In this document: piece after piece, positions 5,580 to 12,051 of the stretch
How positions within the stretch are numbered: position 1 is the stretch's first letter
Layout of the letters: the number at the start of each line of letters is the position of its first letter
Assembly (NCBI GenBank): GCA_030433225.1
Contig: JAUIMD010000017.1
Location: forward strand, 1 to 12,829
DNA: 12,829 nucleotides
Direction: 5' to 3'
DNA from: Bacteroidia bacterium
GTDB taxonomy: Bacteria > Bacteroidota > Bacteroidia > Bacteroidales > UBA5342
Notes under the pieces: generated by a model
The model's input: only the letters and a program-made list of their open reading frames with translations
The model's database searches: none
Told to the model about the DNA's origin: nothing
Program-made: the position numbers and the translations under genes

Positions 5580-7967
5580 CTAATTAACTTCCAGCTGTAC
5601 CGATTCGAGCAAAGGAGAATACAGGCGAACCGTCATGGGTTTGTCCGCATCTTTTCGCGCATAAATAAGCAGTTTGCCATTGATGCAACGCTGGCGGCTA
5701 TCCAAAAAATCATCGGCTGCATTGTTGCTCGCGTTCTCCAGTCCTAACAGGGTTCCGCCCGAAATACGGCAATGAATTTCATTATCGGCTAAAATGGATT
5801 TGTTTCCGTTTGCATCCAAAATATTTACCTCAAGTATGCGAAAGTTGCCCCCGTCTGTGGCAGGCCAGGCATCCACTGAAATAGATGCAGGCATGGTATT
5901 GCTAAAAATGGAATCGCGCGCGGCCATTTCGCCGTTTTTATAGGCTACCACTTTTAATTCACCAGGCGCATAGGTAACATCCCAATAGATAATGCCGGTG
6001 GCCTCATCGTAGGCTTTTTTCTTCCCAATTACCTCACCATTCAGCCATAGCTCAGCTTCGTCGCAATTGGTGTAACACGCCACCCGTACGTTGGCATTTT
6101 TGTCGTAGTTCCAGGTGTGTGGAGCGTCCATCGACACCCAATTGCCACGATACATGCGATACGACCCTAAATACACCATAGGCTCATCACTCCATAACGC
6201 TTTTCTAAAATAGCCACGGGGTTTAATGTCGCCTGCCAGGTTAATCAGTCCGGTGGTAAATCCTCGCGATGGCCATGGGCCTGATTCCCCGAGGTAATCA
6301 AACCCGGTCCATAAAAACTGGCCAAAGATAAATTCGTTGTTTTTAACCGCATACCAGGCCGGCAAATCGTGGCGGTTTTCACTTCCATATAAAATACGCT
6401 CAGGATATGTTTGATGGTGCTCGTCGTATTTGTTTTCTGTGTAGTTGTAGCCCACCACATCCAGCACAAAAGGGTAATCGGTAAAATTTGACATAACTGC
6501 CCCTGCCAATGCCGCGGTAACCGGGCGGGAACTATCTGCTTTTTTCACCACCTCAACCAACTCGGTAGCAATTTCGCCTAAACGTTCGGCACGCGGTCGT
6601 TCCGATTTAAAGCCCGAAGTATGGTGCTGCCCAATACCCTCATCGTCTAAAATAGGGTGCGAATACGGATCGTTTGGGTAATCCACCTCATTACCAATAC
6701 TCCACATAAAAATGGATGGGTGTTTTCTATCGCGCAGTACCATATCTTTTAAATCGCGGGCACCCCATTCTCTGAAATAATCGGACGATCCCTGATGGCC
6801 CGGTTTGCCTTTGTTCCACCCTTCAATCCATTTATTTTTGGGGTATTCCCATTCATCAAACGCCTCATCCATTACCAAAAAGCCCAGCTCGTCGCACAGG
6901 TCATATAAATCGGTTGCCTGTGGATTATGGCTGGTTCGTATGGCATTGCATCCAAGACTTTTCAATTGCTGCAAGCGATAGCGCCATACTGATTTGGGTA
7001 CCGCAGCCCCCAATACCCCGGCATCGTGATGTAGGCACACCCCTTTAATTTTCATGTTTTCTCCATTTAATGAGAAACCGGTGGACGCATCAAAGTGCAG
7101 GTAGCGTATTCCAAGGGGTATGGTGCTTTCATCAACTTGTTTACTCCCTTTATAAACGGTTGTTTTTAACGTATATAGGTACGGATTTTTGGTACTCCAC
7201 AAGTTGGGCTGACTAAGCTGCAATGCTTGTTTAAATTCGGTAACCGCCTGCCCCACCGCTGAACCCTTAACAGTAGCGGTGGCCACGGTCCTTCCATCAA
7301 CATCCAATACGTCGTAAACTATGCGAAGGTTTGCTGCCTCCGAATTGTTTTTTATGGAAGTTTGCACCTGAATAAGGCTCCCATTTCCTTTTTTCTGCGC
7401 CTGGTACGATACGCCCCAAAGATTGATATGCACCGGATTGGCATACACAAGGTGCACATCGCGGTAAATCCCCGACCCCGTATACCAGCGCGAATCGGCA
7501 TCGTTGCTGTGATCCACCCGTACGGCGATGCTGTTTTCTTCGCCCCATTTTATGTAAGGGGTAAGATCGTATAAAAATGAAATGTAGCCATTAGGGCGTT
7601 TGCCTAGCCATTTTCCGTTAATAAACACCTCACTGTTGTTGTATACCCCTTCAAAATAGATGTATACTTTGTTGCCAGCCTCTTCAGCAGGAATTTGCAG
7701 GTGCTGACGATACCAGCCAATTCCACCCGGAAGGTAACCTGTACAACTGGCTAATTCAGGGCTGGCATGCTGCCGAACGGACCAGTCGTGCGGCAACTCA
7801 ACCTTTTGCCATTTGCTGCAATCCATGTATTCGCGACCTCCATATTGCACATCGCCAAGGTTAAAATACCAATTGGCATTTAGGGTTTGTTTACGACCAA
7901 AATCCTGAGAAATTGAAAGCTGCACGAGCCCAAAGAGGCTAAGTAAAGCAAAAAAGAAAGGTTTCAT
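5580..7967 (-). CDS. Secreted GH2 glycoside hydrolase (beta-galactosidase-like)
   Basis: 795 aa with a signal peptide (MKPFFFALLSLFGLVQLSIS before Gln21), so it acts in the periplasm or outside. The order is GH2: a sugar-binding jelly-roll (about 28-175, containing GIGWYRQHL and VYIYFEGVYNNSEVFINGKW), an immunoglobulin-like domain (about 180-290), then the TIM barrel (about 295-600). The barrel contains GVCLHHDAG, RTSHNP and MWSIGNE, giving the acid/base Glu427. The probable nucleophile is Glu530 in ILYGSEN. Two further beta-sandwich domains follow, the first resembling DUF4982 (WLNGEVIGKKKA), as in many Bacteroidota beta-galactosidases. The linkage and sugar cannot be fixed from sequence; beta-glucuronidase or beta-mannosidase are less likely by overall style. 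There is no T9SS sorting tail. It is divergent from the beta-helix gene, and its stop abuts the reductase stop with no terminator between. Confidence 0.9.
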   Translation of the reverse strand: MKPFFFALLSLFGLVQLSISQDFGRKQTLNANWYFNLGDVQYGGREYMDCSKWQKVELPHDWSVRQHASPELASCTGYLPGGIGWYRQHLQIPAEEAGNKVYIYFEGVYNNSEVFINGKWLGKRPNGYISFLYDLTPYIKWGEENSIAVRVDHSNDADSRWYTGSGIYRDVHLVYANPVHINLWGVSYQAQKKGNGSLIQVQTSIKNNSEAANLRIVYDVLDVDGRTVATATVKGSAVGQAVTEFKQALQLSQPNLWSTKNPYLYTLKTTVYKGSKQVDESTIPLGIRYLHFDASTGFSLNGENMKIKGVCLHHDAGVLGAAVPKSVWRYRLQQLKSLGCNAIRTSHNPQATDLYDLCDELGFLVMDEAFDEWEYPKNKWIEGWNKGKPGHQGSSDYFREWGARDLKDMVLRDRKHPSIFMWSIGNEVDYPNDPYSHPILDDEGIGQHHTSGFKSERPRAERLGEIATELVEVVKKADSSRPVTAALAGAVMSNFTDYPFVLDVVGYNYTENKYDEHHQTYPERILYGSENRHDLPAWYAVKNNEFIFGQFLWTGFDYLGESGPWPSRGFTTGLINLAGDIKPRGYFRKALWSDEPMVYLGSYRMYRGNWVSMDAPHTWNYDKNANVRVACYTNCDEAELWLNGEVIGKKKAYDEATGIIYWDVTYAPGELKVVAYKNGEMAARDSIFSNTMPASISVDAWPATDGGNFRILEVNILDANGNKSILADNEIHCRISGGTLLGLENASNNAADDFLDSRQRCINGKLLIYARKDADKPMTVRLYSPLLESVQLEVN

Positions 7968-8035
7968 AATTGTACACGTTTTAAAATACTGCTGATATCC
8001 GTTGGTTAAACCCTGTAGGTTTGCCTATCGAAATT

Positions 8036-8043
8036 CAAAGATA
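8036..8043 (-). promoter_or_regulatory. Candidate -7 box for GH2
   Basis: On the minus strand the sequence is TATCTTTG, matching TAnnTTTG. A TTTC at 8061-8064 (minus strand) lies 17 bp upstream in place of a true TTG -33. The expected start is near 8029, leaving a leader of about 60 nt before the ATG at 7967. Confidence 0.5.
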
Positions 8044-8308
8044 AGGAGGATGCCCATTTTGAAAGGGCAGGGAATAAACATCGGGCATCTGAAATTCGTC
8101 AAATCATCAAAATGCACTATGGGTTGTACAAATTGCGCCAAAACTTTCTGGCAGAAATTAAACGATCCCTTTTTTTAATCCCTGCAAAAAATCTCAAAAC
8201 AATGGATTTGGGAAATATGTACCGCTTCCCACCTAAATGGTAACAAATACCCCTGAATTTTACACATATAGCCCACATGGTTTACATATTTTCAGCACGC
8301 AATTTACC

Positions 8309-8316
8309 TACTTTTG
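8309..8316 (+). promoter_or_regulatory. Candidate -7 box for the beta-helix gene
   Basis: TACTTTTG fits TAnnTTTG and lies 47 nt before the ATG at 8364. No clean TTG -33 box is seen at normal spacing (TTTAC at 8281-8285 is the nearest), so a regulator may be needed. Confidence 0.45.
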
Positions 8317-8363
8317 AAGGCATAAAATTAATACAAACATCTGTTAATCTTTAATTTAAAAGT

Positions 8364-9608
8364 ATGAAAGCAAAACTATTTACACTTATGGCATGTGCCC
8401 TTGCCACATTTTTTACTGCAAAGGCTGCCGAAATTCCGGTAGCATCAGGAGCCGACCTGCAAAAAGCCATTGATGATGCCTCCAGCGGCGATGTGTTAAT
8501 TTTGGACGATGGTGGATTATACGACCAAAACCAAACCCTTATCATGGACGGAGGGAAAGAACTCACCTTTAAAGCCCAGGCGGGCGCAGCCGTGAAGCCC
8601 GAAGTGATTACCGACGGATTTCGGTTTGGCCAAACAGCCACATCGGGGATTATCGCAGAAGGCATTGAGTTTAACGGCAGCTACTCCGGCGACTATTTTA
8701 TAAAAGCCGACCAGGCCGGAGACGGAGCCAAATTTATTAAGCTCATCAACTGTGAAGTACATGCATACAACAACGGCCTTATGGGCTTGTGGGGCGAACC
8801 TAAATGTTATGTGGATACCGTACTTTTTTCCAATTGCTATTTTCATGACCTCGATAGTGAAGGAGGCTGGATGTGCCAGTTTCTTTCGTTTGGTTCACGC
8901 GCCTGCATTAAACACTACCGCATGGAAAACTCTACCATTGATGGATACAATGAGCTTTTTATTAACTACGACAATGCGGAATATGTCATTAAAATGGAGT
9001 TTGACCACTGTACTTTCCACCGTAAAATTGGGGAACACGGTGATGCACGTAATACCTTCTCGGTAAATGCTGCGGAAGGCTCATCCTTTACCATGACCAA
9101 CTGCATCATCTCCAGCCTTGATCCCAACGGAACGGAATCTTTCTTGTTTGACATTAAGCCAACCGTAACCGACATTATTAAAAACACCATTTTTCATGAT
9201 GTAGATGGAATTTACAGTACCGACAACGAGTGGACGGAAGTGGAAAACTACGTGGAAACGGATCCGCAGTACGAAGCCCCGGAAAGTTACGACCTCACCC
9301 TGAAAAGTGGTTCTCCTGCGCTCACCTTTGCAACCGATGGAGGCCCCGTAGGCGACCCACGCTGGGCAGGTATTAATGTTGGCGTGAAAAATATTACAGA
9401 AAGTGGAGTACATATAACAACCCATAACAACCAGGTATATTTTAGCGAAACGGTTTCGATTGCTTTAATGCATTCGTTAAACGGCAAACAACTAATGCAC
9501 GAAACCCAAACGCAATACCTGTCATTGGATGCATTACCCGGAGGTGTGTATGTAGTGAGTATCACCGATAACAACGGCGCCAAAAAATCCCTCAAAATAG
9601 TTCGATAA
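8364..9608 (+). CDS. Secreted right-handed beta-helix protein with T9SS sorting domain
   Basis: 414 aa. The signal peptide is MKAKLFTLMACALATFFTAKAA. Residues about 25-335 have the repeated pattern of a right-handed parallel beta-helix: ADLQKAIDDASSGDVLILDDGGLY, then IEFNG, LINCEVHAYNN, FSNCYFHDL, MENSTIDGY, FDHCTFHRK, MTNCIISSL and IKNTIFHDV. It closes with YDLTLKSGSPAL and DPRWAGINVG. This resembles the DUF4957/DUF5123 pectate-lyase-like proteins of Bacteroidota. Residues about 341-414 (QVYFSE, LNGKQL, YLSLDALPGGVYVVSI, KKSLKIVR) are a type A T9SS C-terminal sorting domain, so the protein is probably exported across the outer membrane and attached or released. Lyase chemistry is not demonstrated; it may only bind polysaccharide. 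Divergence from GH2 suggests a shared glycan target. Confidence 0.85.
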   Translation: MKAKLFTLMACALATFFTAKAAEIPVASGADLQKAIDDASSGDVLILDDGGLYDQNQTLIMDGGKELTFKAQAGAAVKPEVITDGFRFGQTATSGIIAEGIEFNGSYSGDYFIKADQAGDGAKFIKLINCEVHAYNNGLMGLWGEPKCYVDTVLFSNCYFHDLDSEGGWMCQFLSFGSRACIKHYRMENSTIDGYNELFINYDNAEYVIKMEFDHCTFHRKIGEHGDARNTFSVNAAEGSSFTMTNCIISSLDPNGTESFLFDIKPTVTDIIKNTIFHDVDGIYSTDNEWTEVENYVETDPQYEAPESYDLTLKSGSPALTFATDGGPVGDPRWAGINVGVKNITESGVHITTHNNQVYFSETVSIALMHSLNGKQLMHETQTQYLSLDALPGGVYVVSITDNNGAKKSLKIVR

Positions 9609-9626
9609 AGAACAATTGATTGGAAT

Positions 9627-9660
9627 GAAAGCTGTTGGAATTTCCGGCAGCTTTCTTTTT
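9627..9660 (+). terminator. Intrinsic terminator after the beta-helix gene
   Basis: GAAAGCTG (9627-9634) pairs with CAGCTTTC (9648-9655). Five further inner pairs, two of them wobbles, bring the stem to 13 bp with a three-base loop, and T5 follows. It starts 18 nt after the gene's stop. Confidence 0.9.
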
Positions 9661-9728
9661 ATCCCTCAGCACAGACTTGAAACATCGCAACCGGCATTAA
9701 ACATTCGTTAAAAAAAAGGGCATCGTGC

Positions 9729-9757
9729 TTTGTCGCCCGCCTATTCTATTAATTTTG
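9729..9757 (+). promoter_or_regulatory. Good Bacteroidota promoter for the 164-aa gene
   Basis: TTTG at 9729-9732 and TAATTTTG at 9750-9757, with a 17-bp spacer, fit the TTG-N17-23-TAnnTTTG consensus. This is the best promoter match in the window. Transcription should begin near 9764, leaving a leader of only about 15 nt before the ATG at 9779. Confidence 0.65.
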
Positions 9758-9778
9758 CGTCTTAAATTTTACAAGCAC

Positions 9779-10273
9779 ATGTACGATATAAACCGGTACG
9801 ACATAAAAAAATATCCCAACCAGGAGGAAAAAACGTTTGTCAGCAATGACGTGGAATTGATTTACAACGCTCAAAAAATCCGATTTAACATTGTTAAACC
9901 CCTCGAAGTGAGTTTAACCCCGCGTTATCCAAGCGAAGACAATGGATTTATTTTCACTTTTGTTTTGCGCAGGCATGTCATAAATGAAAAGGACCAGACC
10001 TTTGTGGATATGCGCACACGATTTGCCTACCGTTTAAAAATGGAAGACGATATAACCCCCACAGCCGAAGAACTGTTTACCATATTGGACAAGGCATCGG
10101 CTGAATTTGCTAATTCCTATTACCGCCGCATTCGCAACATTCCGTTGCCCGAAAACAACGTGCGTAAGTTTTTATTTGATGAGTACAACGAAATGCTGAC
10201 CGGCTTAATAGAAAACTGGTCGGTGAATTTCAGGCACTTAAAGGTGGATAAGTTCGGGAAACCCATTGCTTAA
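9779..10273 (+). CDS. Unrecognised 164-aa cytosolic protein
   Basis: I do not recognise the family. The ATG at 9779 is chosen because the promoter at 9729-9757 places the transcript start just upstream; the open frame extends back to 9725 only through promoter sequence. The protein begins MYDINRYDIKKYPNQEEKTF. It has no signal peptide or membrane helix and is mixed in charge, with a probable beta-rich N-terminal half (IRFNIVKPLEVSLTPRYP, FIFTFVLRRHV). The C-terminal half is more helical, with aromatic residues (EFANSYYRRIRNIPLPENN, FLFDEYNEMLTGLIENWSVNF). Codon use looks like the neighbours', and the strong promoter and clean frame argue that it is real. Its TAA overlaps the stop of the convergent membrane gene. 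No function is proposed. Confidence 0.8.
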   Translation: MYDINRYDIKKYPNQEEKTFVSNDVELIYNAQKIRFNIVKPLEVSLTPRYPSEDNGFIFTFVLRRHVINEKDQTFVDMRTRFAYRLKMEDDITPTAEELFTILDKASAEFANSYYRRIRNIPLPENNVRKFLFDEYNEMLTGLIENWSVNFRHLKVDKFGKPIA

Positions 10274-10629
10274 CCCTTTGTAGGCTCATTTTCCTCGGTA
10301 CCGGCCATGGCAAGAACTACCAATGTCCACGATGGAAAAATTTGCAATACCGGTATAGCTTCAATAACCAGGGCAAACAGCCACGACCAACGAAACCCAA
10401 GCACCCACAACATCACTATAACGGTAACGGCTTCAATCCCCCATTGAACGGGAACTGCCCATAAAAAGGCGAAACTGAGCACATCCGATAACAGTGCAAT
10501 TACCAGTGCCTTCCTCCACCTGGGAGTTTGCAGGGTTATTTTAATTTGTTGAATTAAGCCGGGAAGATTTCGCCACATACGCACGTATTTAACATGCAAA
10601 ATACCAAACAGTACGGAATATTGACCCAT
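10270..10629 (-). CDS. Small unrecognised membrane protein
   Basis: 119 aa if it starts at the ATG at 10629; an in-frame GTG at 10635 and an ATG at 10578 (start MWRNLPG) are alternatives. The basic N-terminal part (LIQQIKITLQTPRWRKA) should face the cytoplasm. Hydrophobic segments follow: ALVIALLSDVLSFAFLWAVPV, then IEAVTVIVMLWVLGF, then WLFALVIEAIPVLQIFPSWTLVVLAM, giving three or four crossings. The tail is acidic (GTEENEPTKG). I do not recognise the family. The terminator of the upstream receiver-glycosyltransferase gene ends 6 nt before the 10629 ATG. There is therefore no room for a separate promoter unless the true start is 10578, transcription is readthrough, or the promoter lies inside the terminator. 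Its stop overlaps that of the 164-aa gene by convergent TTAA. Confidence 0.7.
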   Translation of the reverse strand: MGQYSVLFGILHVKYVRMWRNLPGLIQQIKITLQTPRWRKALVIALLSDVLSFAFLWAVPVQWGIEAVTVIVMLWVLGFRWSWLFALVIEAIPVLQIFPSWTLVVLAMAGTEENEPTKG

Positions 10630-10635
10630 GAACAC

Positions 10636-10679
10636 AAAAAAAGTTGATTATTCCCTTACTGCAGGTTCAATCAACTTTT
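10636..10679 (-). terminator. Intrinsic terminator of the receiver-GT2 gene
   Basis: On the minus strand AAAAGTTGATT (10679-10669) pairs perfectly with AATCAACTTTT (10649-10639) over 11 bp with a 19-nt loop. The T-run reads to 10636. It begins 41 nt after the receiver-GT2 stop and ends 6 nt before the ATG of the small membrane gene. Confidence 0.8.
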
Positions 10680-10720
10680 CTTGCTTTGCGTGTCTCCCTT
10701 TTTTAATAAGGACAGCCGCG

Positions 10721-11875
10721 TTATACCATCAGGGGTTTTTTATTGTACGACCACCCGATTTGCGCCAGTTGAAAAATAATTTTCATGGAATCTTTCATCG
10801 ACAATTTAGAGCCATCGGCATGTATCCAGCGTTTTAGCGGCTGCTCGCAAATGTAACTTTGTGCTTTTTCGGTGCCAAAATGTTTTTTCATGCGCATAAA
10901 AATTTCCACATCAAATAACCAACGGGTTAAAAACTTCTCCTGAAAGGCAATGTTAATAATTTCCTTTTCCATAATTTTTGCCCCACACTGAGTGTCTTTA
11001 AATTCCATACCCAAAATTTTACGTATAATATAATTGACCGTTAGGCTGATTATTTTTCGGGCAGACTCTTTGGTAATGTTAGCTCCCATCCGACTAATGC
11101 GCGATCCGCTAACAATTTTAAAATCAGTTTTTTCTATGGTATCCGTAAGGTCGTCAAAATCCGACAGGTCGGTGGATAGGTCGGCATCCAGAAAGCCAAT
11201 GTAATCCAGGTCATCTCTTTGGGCCATGTGCAACATACCCAGGCGAACGGCTTCTGCTTTTCCGCCGTTTTTCTCGCAATTGTACACCGTTACGTAATCT
11301 TCGCGTCCTTCTCTGAGTTTATACAACACATCTAAGGTATTGTCCTTACTGCCATCGTTTACAAAGCACAGGTGGTACCCCGAATGCGTATCCACAAACT
11401 GAGTGAATTCAGTACTTAACAGGCGCTCCTCTTCGTTGTAGCAAGGAATAACCACGCCTACGCATCGTTGCTGAATAATGGTGTTGGGCGAAATGTTTTC
11501 TTTAATGCTTTTGGAACCAGGACCTAACAAGCGTTTTACCCGGGCACTAACCTCGTCTAAACTAAGGGGTTTCTTCATGTAATCGTTAATTCCCAAATCA
11601 TAGCATTCCACAATAAGCTGAGTATTGGTATTGCCCGATAAAACCATAACAGGGATGTTCGATTGGTGCTCCTTGCGAATGAACTTAACCATTTCCACCC
11701 CCGAAACTTCGGGCATGTTCATGTCAACAATTACCAGGTCGGGCTTAAAGGTGGAGAACACTTTTTTTGCGTCATTTACTCGGGTGGATATGAGTACGTC
11801 ATATCCCATTTCCAATAATCTTTTTTGCAGGGGTAACAGTACCAGTTGTTGATCGTCTATTGCTAATATTTTCAT
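10721..11875 (-). CDS. Response-regulator receiver domain fused to an Alg5-like GT2 glycosyltransferase
   Basis: 384 aa from the ATG at 11875; a GTG directly before it would add one residue. Residues 1-117 form a CheY-like receiver: acidic pair Asp7/Asp8 (ILAIDDQQ), phospho-acceptor Asp51 (LVIVDMNMPEVSG), Ser80 (VMVLSG) and Lys102 (MKKPLS), so phosphorylation is expected. A linker of about 20 residues follows. Residues about 139-350 are a GT-A fold GT2 domain like dolichyl- or undecaprenyl-phosphate sugar synthases: VVIPCYNEEE, FVNDGSKDNT, EKNGGKAEAVRLGM, metal-binding DAD in FLDADLS (230-232), SGSR, DTQCGAK and RWLFDVEIFMRM. No transmembrane segment is seen, so it is soluble. The expected reaction is transfer of a sugar from a nucleotide donor to a polyprenyl phosphate. 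Two-component control would come from an unlinked kinase, since none is in the window. The fusion could also be non-catalytic. It is divergent from the membrane gene at 12052. Confidence 0.9.
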   Translation of the reverse strand: MKILAIDDQQLVLLPLQKRLLEMGYDVLISTRVNDAKKVFSTFKPDLVIVDMNMPEVSGVEMVKFIRKEHQSNIPVMVLSGNTNTQLIVECYDLGINDYMKKPLSLDEVSARVKRLLGPGSKSIKENISPNTIIQQRCVGVVIPCYNEEERLLSTEFTQFVDTHSGYHLCFVNDGSKDNTLDVLYKLREGREDYVTVYNCEKNGGKAEAVRLGMLHMAQRDDLDYIGFLDADLSTDLSDFDDLTDTIEKTDFKIVSGSRISRMGANITKESARKIISLTVNYIIRKILGMEFKDTQCGAKIMEKEIINIAFQEKFLTRWLFDVEIFMRMKKHFGTEKAQSYICEQPLKRWIHADGSKLSMKDSMKIIFQLAQIGWSYNKKPLMV

Positions 11876-11897
11876 CACGTTTGTTTTTTATTCCCTA

Positions 11898-11905
11898 CAA
11901 AAGTA
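11898..11905 (-). promoter_or_regulatory. Candidate -7 box for the receiver-GT2 gene
   Basis: The minus strand reads TACTTTTG, matching TAnnTTTG, 22 nt before the ATG at 11875. A matching TTG at -33 was not found, so the leader would be very short and the call is tentative. Confidence 0.4.
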
Positions 11906-12051
11906 TGCGCTAAAACGCCTATTATTTAAGTTTTTAGCTGTGCCTGCTTTAAGTGTCGACCAATGGTAGTTTTCTTTAGACCAACGAAATTCGACGTTTC
12001 ACCGACCGCATTTTTGTTATATTTACAGATAATCAACAGTACCTTTTGTAC

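Larger units (their letters stand above)
7968..8363. other. Divergent control region between GH2 and the beta-helix gene
   Basis: A 396-base spacer with no supported gene. It holds a leftward promoter box (8036-8043) and a rightward one (8309-8316), given separately. TGCCC (8051-8055) and GGGCA (8065-8069) form an inverted repeat immediately upstream of the GH2 -7 box, a possible operator. AAACC-CTGTA-GGTTT (8008-8022) would lie in the GH2 leader. Confidence 0.6.

Noticed and set aside
7968..8363. Possible tRNA or small gene in the divergent spacer
   Set aside because: No cloverleaf arms or start-to-stop frame with protein-like composition was seen; only promoter boxes and short inverted repeats.
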